From: Solea solea
Lineage: Eukaryota > Chordata > Actinopteri > Pleuronectiformes > Soleidae
Assembly: GCF_958295425.1 (NCBI RefSeq)
Contig: NC_081145.1
Location: forward strand, 1,079,001 to 1,143,000
Direction of reading: 5' to 3'
Length of the DNA stretch: 64,000 nucleotides
The notes under the pieces: model-generated
What the model saw: the letters and a program-made list of their open reading frames with translations, nothing else
Told to the model about the DNA's origin: nothing
Database searches by the model: none
Position numbers and translations under genes: made by a program
Part shown: positions 50,056 through 61,048 of the stretch, one piece after another
How the letters are laid out: each line of letters starts with the position of its first letter
Position numbering within the stretch: position 1 is the stretch's first letter

Positions 50056-50701
50056 CTGAATAAAGAATAAAACATGAGACTTTAGACAACGACTGTGTGT
50101 GTGTGTGAGAGAGTGTGTGTGTGTGTGTGTGTGTGTCTGTGTGAGAATCAAATGAGTTTAATGTTAATAAAATGAAAGTTTAAAAAAACAACAGCAGCTT
50201 CAGTCAGTGAACTCACCCCAGAGTCTCCAGTCCACAATGTGGACTCTCCAGTCCAGAACACAGCAGCTTCACTCCTGAATCATTCAGATGGTTCAGACTC
50301 AGGTCCAGGTCTCTCAGGTGGGAGGAGTTGGACTTCAGAACTGAGACCAGAGAAGAACAGCTGATCTCTGTCAATCTGCAGTAACTCAACCTGAATAAAG
50401 TATAAAAGATGAGACTTTAGACAACGACTCTGTGTGTGTGTGTGTGTGACTGTGTGTGTGGCTGTGTGTGAGTGTGACTGTGTGTGTGTGTGACTGTGTG
50501 TGTGTGTGACTGTGTCTGTGACTGTGTGTGTGTGTGACTGTGTGTGAGTGTGACTGTGTGTGTGAGTGCGTGACTGTGAGCGTGTGTGTGACTGTGTCTG
50601 TGTGTGACTGTGTGTGTGTGTGTGTGACTGTGTCTGTGTGTGTGTGACTGTGTCTGTGTGAGTGTGTGTGTGTGTGTGACTGTGTCTGTGTGTGTGTGAC
50701 T

Positions 50702-50745
<44 letters not shown>

Positions 50746-53700
50746 CTGTGTGTGTGTGGCTGTGTGTGTGTGTGTGTGTGTGTGTGTGACTGTGTGAGAA
50801 TCAAATGAGTTTAATGTTAATAAAATGAAAGTTTAAAAAAACAACAGCAGCTTCAGTCAGTGAACTCACCTCAGAGTCTCCAGTGTACAATGTGGACTCT
50901 CCAGTCCAGAACACAGCAGCTTCACTCCTGAATCATGCAGATGGTTCCCACTCAGGTCCAGGTCTCTCAGGTGGGAGGAGTTGGACTTCAGAACTGAGAC
51001 CAGTGAAGAACAGCTGATCTCTGACAATCTGCAGTGACTCAACCTGAATAAAGTATAAAAGATGAGACTTTAGACAACGACTGTGTGTGTGTATATGTGT
51101 GTGTGTGACTGTGTCACAGTCACATTATGAGGACTTGTCTTCCCTGTGGGGACAAAAATCAAGTCCCACAACGTAAAGTACATTTTAAGGTGAAGATATG
51201 TTTTAATGTTAAGGTAAGGTAGGGGTGGGGTAAGGGTAAGGGTAAGGGTAAGGTTAGGGTCACGTTTAGGATTAGGCCAGTAGGGTAAGGGTTAGGGTCA
51301 GGGTTAGGATTAGGCCAGTAGGGTAAGGGTTAGGGTCAGGGTTAGGATTAGGCCAGTAGTAATTGTGGTTAAGGTTCGAGTAAGTCTCCAGGAAATGAAT
51401 GTAAGTCAATGCAATGTCCCCTCAAGTCATGAATGTCCAACACGTGTGTGTGTGTGTTGTTGTTGTTGTTGTTGTTGTTGTTGACAGGATCTAGAAGTGT
51501 AAGCGTTTTCGTTCCTTATTATGAGGTCAAATCTAAAATGAGTCTCCATAGGCTGTTTAAAGAATATTGTAACTTTTAATGTTTGTTTCTGTTGCTTGAG
51601 TGATTTGATATCTTCAATGGTTTGATTCATATCTTGTGTTTTGTTGCTACTTCTCGTGCGATGCATTGTGAACTGGTTGAACTGGGTGTGGTTAGAAGTC
51701 ACTCTTCCTCCTTCCATCTTGACATCTGCATTCAAACGATAACGACCTAATCCTCCCTCTACTGGACAGAGCTGTTGGTGCCATGGATAAAAGTGTCCAA
51801 GTTACAATGGTTTTCCTTGGACACCTGTTAGCCCCAAAAACATCTTTGACGGTTTAGAGAAAGTGGGAGGAGAAAGAGTTCCATGTGGAAACTTGGTGAC
51901 CTCTCCACACGTCTTTGAAAAGTTGATGCAATGTCACGTGATGTGGGAGCGAACCACGATTCAGCGTATAAATAAGGCTGCAAAACTCTGAAAACAGCAG
52001 TAGATAGAAAAGCAGGGAGAATCTTTGACGCTCTGACCTCTGACCTTCAACACAGAAGGACTTGGAATATTTTCTTTTTCAACAAAAAACAACAACTTTC
52101 AGATGTTGTTGCTTTCTTTTTCTTTTCTTTTTTATTCATTCTTTTTCACCTGTTTTTGCAAGAAAGACAATAAAAGTGGAAAAACCTTTTGAAAGAAAAC
52201 ATCTTTTCTCATTTGGTTCATTTTTCTTTCTATTTGACCACGAAAGAAAAGAAGAGTTTTTTTTCCTTTCAGGTCACCGGTCGCCCCCTGAGGTAAGCAT
52301 ATACAGCATCATCACCACGGCAACAGGACTGATATATTAGGGAGGACTCCGAGAGTAGCAGACTCAGAGTCAAGCTTTTAGACATAAAACTGATCCTGAT
52401 GAGTTCAAACGTACTAGGTGAAGTGTGTGTGTGTGTGTGTGTGTGTTTCACTCATTCATCAGTGAATCAAATGAGTTTAATGTAGACTTGCGTGATATCA
52501 AAATGAAATATCTAGATATTGTGTCGGCGGCCGTTTAATATTAGATATCGTCAAAAATATCAACTCTGATGGCAAATATCGTGATATACGATAATATCAA
52601 ATATCAGACCAAGACTAGTTTAATGTTCATGAAGTTTAAAAAAACAACAGCAGCTTCAGTCAGTGAACTCACCTCAGAGTCTCCAGTCTACAATGTGGAC
52701 TCTCCAGTCCAGAACACAGCAGCTTCACTCCTGAATCATACAGATCGTTCAAGATCAGGTCCAGTTCTCTCAGGTGGGAGGAGTTGGACTTCAGAGCTGA
52801 GACCAGAGAAGAACAGCTGATCTCTGACAATCTGGAGCCACTCAACCTGAATAAAGAATAAAAGATGAGACTTTAGACAACGACTGTGTGTGTGTGTGTG
52901 TGTGTGTGTCTGTGTGTGTCTGTGTCTGATGGTTATTAACCAGCTAACGTCTGTGTCTTAATGTAACGTCAGCAGACTTCTCTGGATCTGAACACGGACT
53001 GGTTCTGATCAGGTCTTTGGGTTTGCTTTGACCCGTGTTGGAGTCTAATCAGATTAAGGTGAAAGCAAAAAGAGTCAAAGTCACATGAAGAGAAAGTTAA
53101 CAATGAAACATTAACAGTAAATAAGTGTTTTCATTCAGTTCAAAGCAAGAATCACAAGCAGCTGATAAATCTGCACTTTGAACTTTGATCATTTAAAACA
53201 TGAGCAGAAAAACAACACAACTGACTCACAATGTGAGAAGAATGAGAAGAATATTTGATAATCATCACTGACTGATGATGTTATTGATCATGTCTGAACT
53301 CACCGAGCCTTCCTGCAGTTCCTCACAGCTGGAAAAAGTCTTTGTTTTCCCTGGGCTGTTGTGTTGTACTTGTCCAGGTCCAACTCATCCAGAACCTCCT
53401 CAGACATCTGCAGCATGTAAGCCAGAGCTGAGCAGTGGATCTCAGAAAGTGCCTGTCCTCTGCTCTTTGACTTCATGAACTCTTGGATCTTCTGATGCAC
53501 TGATTGGTCGTTCATCTCTGTCAGACAGTGGAAGATGTTGATGTTTCTGTCAGGTGAGATGTTGTCTGTGTTCATCTCCTTCAGGTTCTTGATGACACGC
53601 TGGATGATTTCTGGACTGTTCTGAGTCTGACCCAGCAGACCTCCTAAGAGTCTCTGGTTGGACTCCAGACAGAGTCCATGAAGGAAGCGAACAAACAGGT

Positions 53701-56700
53701 CCAGGTGACCATTTTCACTTTGAAGTGATTTCTTCATGGCTTCTTTCAGGAAGTCGTCGAGTGAGAAGTTTCTGCTAAATCTGTTTGAGTCCCTGTCTTT
53801 GTCTTCTTGTCTGAAGAAGTCCTGCAGTACCTCTGTCTTCCTGTTGGTGAAACAGTGGAACATGTAGACTGCAGCCAGAAACTCCTGCACGCTCAGATGA
53901 ACAAAGCAGTAGACTGTTTTCTGTAAGATCACGCTCTCTCTTCTGAAGATCTTTGTACAAACTCCAGAGTACACCGAGGCCTCTGTCACACTAAGACCAC
54001 ACCGCTCCAGGTCTTCTTGGTAGAACATGATGTCTCCTTTCTGCAGATGTTCAAAGGCCAGCCTCCCCAGCTTCAGAAGAACGTCCCTGTCGGCCTCCAT
54101 CAGCTCCTGTGGACTCATCTCATGTCCTTTATCGTACTTGTTCTTCTTCCTCTTTGTCTGAACCAGCAGGAAGTGTGAGTACAGGTCTGTCAGGGTCTTG
54201 GGCAGCTCTCCTCTCTGCTCTGTGGTCAACATGTGCTCCAGAACTGTAGCACTGATCCAGCAGAAGACTGGGATTTGACACATGATGTGGAGGCTCCTGG
54301 ACGTCTTGATGTGTGAGATGATTCTGCTGGACAGATCTTCAGTTCTGGATCTCTTCCTGAAGTACTCGTCCTTCTGGTCGTCAGTGAAGCCTCGTACTTC
54401 TGTTACCCTGTCAACACATGTAGGAGGGATCTGATTGGCCGCCGCAGGTCGTGAAGTTATCCAGACGAGAGCCGAGGGAAGCAGATTCCCCTGGATGAGG
54501 TTGGTCAGCAGCACGTTGACTGATGACCTGTGTGTGACGTCAGAAACCAGAGTCCTGCTGCTGAAGTCCAGTGAGAGTCTGCTTTCATCCAGGCCGTCAA
54601 AGATGAACAAAGGTTTACAGACAGCAAGCTCCTCTGCTCTGACCTTCTCTAATGTTGGATAGAAAACATGGAGCAGCGTGAGAAGACTGTGCTGCTGATC
54701 TCTGATCAGGTTCAGCTCTCTGAACGAAAGCACAATCAGCAGATTCACATCCTGGTTTTCCAAACCCTCGGCCCAGTCCAGAGTGAACTTCTGCACTGAG
54801 AAGGTTTTTCCAACACCAGCGACGCCGTTGGTCAGGACGACTCTGATGCTCCCCTGCTGGTCAGGTAAGGCTTTAAAGATGTCGCAGCACTTGATGGGAG
54901 TGTCCTGGACCATTTTCTTCTTGGAGGTTGTCTCCAGCTGCATCACCTCATGTTGAGTATTGACCTCTTCACTCTGTCCCTCTGTGATGTAGAGCTCAGT
55001 GAAGATCCTGTTCAGGAGGGTTCTACTTCCTCTTGCATCAGTTCCTTCAGTCACATGTTCAAATCTCCTCCTCAGACTGATCTTATGTTCATCTAGAACC
55101 TTCTGCAGACCAACATCTGCTGAAAGACAAGAGACAAAGAATGTGAGCAGCTGAGGATTATTTTCATCAGTGTCATGTTTTTCTGTGACGTTGTTGTTTT
55201 ATATTGTTTGTTGTCAAATGAAAAACTACATTTTCACTGTAATGACTTGAATAACTTTATTCTGAAAGACTGAATCATTCTAGAAGAACTGTGATGATTG
55301 TGAAGCAAAGAGTATCATCTGCATACAAGAGAACAATCATGAGAGAAAAGCAGCAAAATGAGGGGAAACCTTCATTTCTTCAACCTGCAGGGGGCAGCAG
55401 AGAGTTTAAACTCCATCATGGAGTTAACATGAGGAACATTTTTAACTTTTAAACAGTTTTCTCCTGTTTTTCCATTTCTAAAGTCTGCTAGTGCTGATGG
55501 GAGCTGCTCTCCTTATGAGTCTTACTCTGTACACTGATGCTCTGTGGTCCACGTCCTGTCCTGGGTCTTTTCCCACACTGGGGACAGCAGGAGTCTCCTG
55601 GTGGACCAGACTGGTCCAAGTATGAGGAGATGCAGTGTCTGCAGAACCGGTGACCACAGCTGGTGGAGACTGGATCCTTCAGGACGTCCTGACACAGAGG
55701 ACAGCAGGACGTGTGCTTGTCTACAGAAACAGCAAACTTGTCTCTGTGAAGACATTTCTTTATTACTAACACGTCAGGGACAGGTGGACATGTGTCTGTG
55801 AAGACATTTCTTTATTACTGACATGTCAGGGACAGGTGGACATGTGTTTGTGAAGACATTTCCTTATTACTAACACATCAGGGACAGGTGGACATGTGTG
55901 TGGCTGAGACGGACAGTGAATAAAAACCCTCGTTTGTTGACTGAAGCAAATGTCGAGCTCAGCGACGACTGTGGACATGAGACAAACTTGTCTTCTGATG
56001 TGAGACACTTTATTTTCTTACAGCTTTGTCTCAGTGGTTCTGATGGACTGTTGTTCTAACCCTGAGGCTCATCCTCACACACTCTCTGATAGGGCTGGGT
56101 ACCGAACTTCCTAAGTTTCCGGTCCTAAGTTTCGATACCTTCAGAGTTAATCACATGATCAAGATCTGATAATGCTGCCGGTGATTGACAAATTTAACGA
56201 AGCACCCAAACCTGCACGGCATCGACCTCAGAGCAGGAAGTTGCTCAGTATTTGAATGTAAGAAGAGCAGAGCGCAGACATCCACCTCCTCTCAACCACA
56301 GCTCTACTGTGGATGTTACAGAGCCAGAGCCATTTAAAATCTTCATCCATGACAAGTACAGAGTACTGACGGCGCTGTGTCGGGATTTCAACAGGTAAGT
56401 TTACGTGTTGTATGTTTGTTTACTGAAGTTAACGTTACTGCAGCGTAATATGTGTTTGAACTGGGATCCATGTAACGCTAACTTAAGATATGAGTGTGTA
56501 GTTTTATGTTATGGCTATATAGCTCACTAAATGAAAAGCTAACTGAATATAGACAGTAACTGATAAAGCTTAACCTGTAAACAGCTCACTCTTATGTTCA
56601 TCTTGTCCTCACAGTGACCTCTGACCCTGATGTGAGGAGGAGGACAAGGCCAGTCAGTGTGAATCTGTTCACACTGACAGAAAAAGAAAATGAGTAAAGA

Positions 56701-57991
56701 AAAACATGACGAGTGCCACAGTCACAACTTTACTGTTAAAGGTTTGTTACCCTTTTCTACAGTGGGCTGAGTTAACTGTTGCTATTGTTGACCAGTTAAG
56801 CCTAGATTATCTCAGTCTAGATTATGGTTTTTGAGTAATAATAATACAACCATGTTATTGTTATGTTTTGTGTTCTAATGTCGACATTGATTTTACCTCT
56901 GTAAGTTTCTGTGAGATCCTTAGTGAAAATGACTTGTCACTTGTTTGTAATTGTTCTTTTTGCACTGAAAATAATTAGTCGTTAATTTTTTTGTATGTAA
57001 AAAACTGCATTGAGTGTAAAGGTTTGGTTATGAACCTACACTTTTATGAATCGGACTCCTTCACAGGACAAACTGTCTCTTACTTTGTCTCTGAGGCTCC
57101 AGGTTCATGACTGAAGACTGGAGGTTCTCCCATAGACCAGTCACTCTTCACAGACAGACCGCTGGGTCCTGGAGACTCTGCTCTCCGTCTCTGGTTCTGA
57201 CCTCTGCAAACACACACATCACATCCATCACTGATGATGGTCTTTGTTTAGACATTGGATCAGAAAGCAGCGTCAGTGTCAGGGTGACCTCCAGAGTCTG
57301 GAGTGAAGGGAAAGATCTTGACAGAGTCAAACCACTGAATAATTTCTTTTCTCTAGATTTGATGATCCACATGTGACACCCTCACTGACAGATGTACAGC
57401 TTGTGGTTGCGGATATTTGTGTAAAAATGGATCTTCTACAGCAGGGGTATTCAACTAAAATTCTAAAAGGTCCAGTTAGAGAAAAATTTCCTCAAGCAAA
57501 GGTCCGGAACGTCATAATGTCTAACTTGCATTATGATTTAGTAGTGGGACATATATTGAAGTAGCCTCGTGGTTGTATCAACGTCTGCATGTAATCAACA
57601 ACTGACTGTCAGATCAAATGTAGAAAGAACAATTCAAATACATTTGGACAATATTTACTGTCACTTTTATACAATTATACAGATATCTAATACTGAAGAT
57701 ATGTATTATTTTCTTCGCTCTTTATTTGTTTTTAATTTATTTTAAAAATGTTAAAACTGAAAAATAAAAACTAAGGATGGAGTTTTTCCATAATGTGTCA
57801 TTTTCTTTTTTACAAATGATATTATAAAACTGGTATCGGAAAAAGTATCGATCAGGAGCCGGTATCGAAATGAAGGAATCGGTATTGAACATTTTTGGTT
57901 GATACCCAGCCCTACTCTCTGACTCGTCAATGGTTTGACTCGTTGATCAGTTTCTTCAGATTCTGAATCAGTTCCTCACACACATTTATTT

Positions 57992-58038
<47 letters not shown>

Positions 58039-59526
58039 CTGTCTTTGTGAGGACACTCAGGTTTGGTTATGAACCTACACTTTTTTGAATCGGACTCCTT
58101 CACAGGACAAACTGTCTCTTACTTTGTCTCTGAGGCTCCAGGTTCATGACTGAAGACTGGAGGTTCTCCCATAGACCAGTCACTCTTCACAGACAGACCG
58201 CTGGGTCCTGGAGACTCTGCTCTCCGTCTCTGGTTCTGACCTCTGCAAACACACACATCACATCCATCACTGATGATGGTCTTTGTTTAGTCACTTGGAT
58301 CAGAAAGCAGCCTCAGTGTCAGGGTGACCTCCAGAGTCTGGAGTGAAGGGAAAGATCTTGACAGAGTCAAACCACTGAATCATTTCTTTTCTCTAGATTT
58401 GATGATCCACATGTGACACCCTCACTGACAGATGTACAGCTTGTGGTCGCTGATCTTTGTGTATAAATGGATCTTCTACAGCAGGGGTATTCAACTAAAA
58501 TTCTAAAAGGTCCAGTTAGAGAAAAATTCCTCAAGCAAAGGTCCGGAACGTCATAATGTCTAACTTGCATTATGATTTAGTAGTGGGACATATATTGAAG
58601 TAGCCTCGTGGTTGTATCAACGTCTGCATGTAATCAACAACTGACTGTCAGATCAAATGTAGAAAGAACAATTCGAAAACATTTGGACAATATTTACTGT
58701 CACTTTTATACAATTATACAGATATCTAATACTGAAGATATGTATTATTTTCTTCGCTCTTTATTTGTTTTTAATTTATTTAAAAAATGTTAAAACTGAA
58801 AAATAAAAACTAAGGATGGAGTTTTTCCATAACGTGTAATTTTCTTTTTTACAAATGATATTATAAAACTGGTATCGGAAAAAGTATCGATCAGGAGCCG
58901 GTATCGAAATGAAGGTATCGGTATCGAACATTTTTGGTTGATACCCAGCCCTACTCTCTGACTCGTCAATGGTTTGACTAGTTGATCAGTTTCATCAGAT
59001 TCTGAATCAGTTCCTCACACACACATTTATCTCACGTGTGTGTGTGTGTGTTTCTGTCTTTGTGAGGACACTCAGGTTTGGTTATGAACCTACACTTTTA
59101 TGAATCTGACTCCTTCACAGGACACACTGTCTCTTACTTTGTCTCTGAGGCTCCAGGTTCATGACTGAAGACTGGAGGTTCTCCCATAGACCAGTCACTC
59201 TTCACAGACAGACCGCTGGGTCCTGGAGACTCTGCTCTGTCCTCGTCTTCCTCCACACAATCACTCATCTGCTGGACTTCAGTCTTTCTGAGACACACAG
59301 ACACAGTAGCTTTTAATAAGATCAGAGAAAAGCCTGGCAGAACATTACAGACAGACTGAATGTAGAAACCGTCCCAATACAAACATTTACAGAGCAGAGA
59401 GTAAAATAAACATTATTTATAAAAAGCACTTTTTCTCTTTGTTGTTGTCATTAGTTATCCTCACTTACTTATCACTGCATCATATTGAAAGAGTTACCTC
59501 TCAGTTAGATTGAAAATCTTCTCCAT
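49882..59526 (-). CDS. NLR immune receptor (fish NLR-C, RING-FISNA-NACHT-LRR), multi-exon, terminal exon not found
   Basis: Cytosolic pattern-recognition or regulatory receptor of the teleost NLR-C/NLRC3-like family. Exons on the reverse strand: 59498-59590 (ATG at 59526), 59138-59287, 58123-58242, 57084-57203, 55526-55743, 53304-55119, 52673-52846, 50870-51043, 50217-50390, 49882-50055. All have GT-AG borders. Coding lengths 29, 150, 120, 120, 218, 1816 and four times 174 keep phase throughout, giving about 1049 residues with no stop. Order: [10 protein letters not shown] start, three Ser/Pro/acid-rich blocks, RING finger, FISNA, NACHT (Walker A GVAGVGKT, Walker B FIFDGLDE, sensor ITSRP), helical region, LRRs. 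The intact frame suggests a working gene. What is known of the family is nucleotide-dependent oligomerisation; this copy's ligand is unknown. The last exon lies beyond or was not recognised. Confidence 0.9.
50217..50390 (-). CDS. NLR exon 10: LRR pair 3
   Basis: 174 bp. Contains [38 protein letters not shown] and [11 protein letters not shown]. The last two bases before the donor are GG instead of AG, which turns the usual junction Arg into Gly. Confidence 0.92.
50427..50790. repeat. (TG)n-rich microsatellite in an LRR intron
   Basis: Long run of TG interspersed with TGTGACTG and TGTGTCTG, between LRR exons 10 and 9. Shorter TG runs stand at the same place after the other LRR exons (50094-50142, 51080-51110, 52886-52924), so this is a shared, expanded intron element. 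Confidence 0.95.
50870..51043 (-). CDS. NLR exon 9: LRR pair 2
   Basis: 174 bp, same splice phases as exon 8. Contains [38 protein letters not shown] and [12 protein letters not shown]. Confidence 0.93.
51044..52672. other. Large LRR intron (between exons 8 and 9)
   Basis: Contains a GTGGGGACAAAAA type repeat followed by telomere-like repeats (51220-51360), a (TTG)n run near 51455-51482, a forward-strand GTATAAATAAGG string near 51967, and a GTGATATACGATAATATC-type TE-like fragment near 52580. No supported gene. Confidence 0.6.
51220..51360 (+). repeat. Telomere-like repeat with a 38-bp period
   Basis: GGGTAAGGGTAAGGGT changes into GGGTTAGGGTCAGGGTTAGG. The segment with ATTAGGCCAG recurs at 51271, 51309 and 51347 (38-bp spacing). 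It resembles degenerate TTAGGG but is a local minisatellite. Confidence 0.85.
52673..52846 (-). CDS. NLR exon 8: LRR pair 1
   Basis: 174 bp, 58 residues. It starts [20 protein letters not shown] and ends [20 protein letters not shown]. Ribonuclease-inhibitor-type leucine-rich repeats. It is more diverged in its middle ([13 protein letters not shown]) than the other LRR exons, lacking the usual DLSxN. Confidence 0.93.
53304..55119 (-). CDS. NLR exon 7: FISNA-NACHT exon
   Basis: 1816 bp with acceptor TTGTCTTTCAG and donor GTGAGT, 605 codons without a stop. It starts [18 protein letters not shown] (FISNA, fish-specific NACHT-associated domain), then [22 protein letters not shown] follows: Walker A GVAGVGKT at 54826-54803, Walker [10 protein letters not shown] about 225 bp further along, and sensor motif WITSRPAAA. 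Then comes the helical region with [20 protein letters not shown], ending [20 protein letters not shown] and VRNCRKAR. The key Lys and the acidic Walker B residues are present. The exon's size and its phase (1 in, 2 out) match the usual single large exon of this family. Confidence 0.97.
55526..55743 (-). CDS. NLR exon 6: RING finger exon
   Basis: It encodes [13 protein letters not shown] and then a C3HC4 [17 protein letters not shown] and CPQC, ending GPQSISVQ and one base. Donor GTAAGA; phase 1 out, joining ACA-GAT of the NACHT exon. Two acceptors are possible. TCTTCACAG before 55743 keeps frame with the upstream phase-2 exons. CTGTAG before 55720 would not, unless another exon intervenes. 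I prefer 55743. A RING would give E3 ubiquitin-ligase potential (family knowledge); activity is not shown by sequence. Confidence 0.85.
55748..55903. repeat. 52-bp minisatellite, three units, at the RING exon acceptor
   Basis: GAAGACATTTCTTTATTACT recurs at 55748, 55800 and 55852 (with small changes). On the gene strand each unit ends TCTTCACA, and two end in a usable CACAG acceptor. The one nearest the exon (before 55743) is the predicted splice site. Confidence 0.9.
57084..57203 (-). CDS. NLR exon 5: duplicated linker exon inside a hAT element
   Basis: 120 bp, almost identical to exon 4, with the same splice sites and phase. It lies between the terminal repeats of a hAT element (56090-57914). 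Inclusion in the mRNA is predicted from splice sites and phase only. Confidence 0.75.
57437..57560. mobile_element. Fragment of another DNA transposon inside the hAT element
   Basis: CAGCAGGGGTATTCAACTAA then AATTCTAAAAGGTCCAGTTA resembles the terminal part of a common teleost hAT family. No second end recognised. Repeated at 58475-58600 because of the duplication. Confidence 0.5.
58123..58242 (-). CDS. NLR exon 4: duplicated linker exon
   Basis: 120 bp with acceptor GTTTGCAG and donor GTAAGA. Reads [19 protein letters not shown] and then the same [20 protein letters not shown] as exon 3. Phase 2 in and out, so it can be included or skipped without a frame change. It is part of a tandem duplication (see 57021-59238). 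Confidence 0.8.
59138..59287 (-). CDS. NLR exon 3: acidic N-terminal block (original copy)
   Basis: 150 bp with acceptor GTGTCTCAG and donor GTAAGA. It encodes [19 protein letters not shown] followed by [19 protein letters not shown] and [11 protein letters not shown]. This Ser-Pro and Lys-Ser-Asp pattern is the usual linker block ahead of the RING/FISNA part in fish NLR-C proteins. Phase 2 in, phase 2 out. Confidence 0.87.
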
Positions 59527-59590
59527 GTTTCCTGGAGGACGTCTGATGTGGATCTGTGTTCAGTCCAGTGACCAATCACACGAGAGAGAA
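59498..59590 (-). CDS. NLR exon 2: start-codon exon
   Basis: Acceptor TGTTACAG before 59590, donor GTAACT after 59498. It carries 64 bp of 5' UTR, then ATG at 59526 and codons MEKIFNLTE, ending in phase 2. It joins exactly to A-AAG-ACT at 59287 to give [19 protein letters not shown]. This fixes the start. The alternative start, the internal Met in [10 protein letters not shown] at 59268, is also in frame. Confidence 0.85.
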
Positions 59591-61048
59591 CTGTAACACA
59601 GCAGCAGTTTTCTGTTAGAGAAGGTGTTTTATCAAATCTGCACTTCATCTTACTTGTATGGAGCTCAATCCTCTGTGGCCACACTGAAGGTGATCGAGTG
59701 ACATTTGTGTGCTATAGCAGCCTATGGCCAGTAGATGGTGCTAGGCTACTCTGTATGTTATTGAAGGGCTGTTGTCTGCATTAAAGTCAGCTGAATGGAA
59801 GATAAAGTTTCATGTGTTCATATCCAGAGATATCACAAACACATGAGCCTCTGACTTTATCAGCAAATCCTGCCTTTATTTAGATTTTCCATGTGTCCAT
59901 TTGAAGATTAGAAAATGTCACACAGTAAAAGTACTTCATGCTACTGTGCATGAAGTAAATAAAGTACTTTGTCCAATAAAATTGAAACCATAAACTATAA
60001 ATTAAAATTGTGGATTTTATCTCACATCGATTTTAGATAAAAAGTAGGAATCTTGTTCAGGAACTTTTTAGTTTTTCCAAAAGTACATAGTCAAATTGCT
60101 AATTACTACTTGTGCATGAAGAATACATTTAAATCATAAACTACTAATGAAAATTGTTTTCAAAGTACTTCAAATAGAGACAAATATTTTAATCTTTGTT
60201 TGCAAATGCGAAATTTGACCCTGGATTTCTCCAAAATACACAGTAATAGTACTTCATACTACTTCTGATTTAAGTACCTACTAAATGATTTCATTATTTT
60301 TTCAATTAAATACAATTTTACTTATGCGTTTCATTTGACATAATTATTTCATTTTTAATCTTTATGATCATTTATAATCGTTTGGATTATTTCATCTAAT
60401 TTAACATCGTGTTCGCATTGGACGGGACTTTATTTTGAAAACCGGAAATGGACAACTTGGTACGGACCGTTTAGTTTTAGTAGTTTTGCATCACGTGCGT
60501 CTCCGCAATATCACAGCCCATAATTTCCGAAAATATACTCTGTCAACTCGTGATCTCAGCACAAGAACTGTTGAGGAATATTTAGATGATTTGTGAACAC
60601 TGAACAGTGGATTAATTAAATAAAAGTTAAATTAAATAAAACCACCAGACATTCTTTCATCTATGGGCTAATCCAGAATAGTGAAAACAAGGGGGGTGTT
60701 CTCTGAAGACACGCCGTTACCTGACACACAGGCTTGCTCTGAAGACACTCCCATTAGCACTTGGTACTTTCCTCCTGATAAAATTATGAAATGAACACGG
60801 CAAAAAACTACCAGTCAGAATTCTGGTAGAGCCAGAACGTATCGACCAATAAATCGAACAGTCAACTCGGAGTTTACAGCTTTAAGACTTTTACTTGAAT
60901 AATATTATAAAAAGTGACTTCAACTTCTACCAAAGACATTCCTGGTCACATACTTGTACTTTTACTCAAGTATCACTTTAAGGTACTTCACACGCGCATC
61001 AAATCATCATATATAATCATATATTATTATAATCACTTCAACACTCAC
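59591..61048. other. NLR intron 1
   Basis: AT-rich intron between the non-coding first exon and the start-codon exon. It has repeated AAAGTACTTCA-type strings (59930-60260). Nothing else is supported. Confidence 0.6.

Larger units (their letters stand above)
56090..57914. mobile_element. hAT element with 8-bp TSD carrying an NLR exon copy
   Basis: Ends TAGGGCTGGGTACC (56090) and GATACCCAGCCCTA (ending 57914) are inverted repeats. CTCTCTGA stands on both outer sides (56082-56089 and 57915-57922), a perfect hAT-type target duplication. The interior has GGTATCGGAAAAAGTATCG sub-terminal sequence and no transposase. It also contains 57021-57203, a copy of the intron-exon sequence found at 59075-59238. 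It lies in the NLR gene. Confidence 0.88.
57021..59238. repeat. Tandem triplication of the linker-exon region (about 1.0 kb units)
   Basis: GGTTTGGTTATGAACCTACA begins at 57021, 58060 and 59075. Units 57021-58059 and 58060-59074 are nearly identical, and each ends with the hAT right terminus, its flank, a (TG)n run and GACACTCAG. The third unit matches only to about 59238, inside exon 3. Differences are few (for example GTTGCGGATATTTG against GTCGCTGATCTTTG). Confidence 0.93.

Noticed and set aside
50280..50804. 174-codon His-Thr-rich reverse frame
   Set aside because: Translation of the (TG)n microsatellite running out of LRR exon 10.
55488..55772. A separate small RING protein starting [13 protein letters not shown]
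   Set aside because: The leading residues are minisatellite/intron sequence. Donor and acceptor signals and exact phase show that the RING is an internal exon of the NLR gene.
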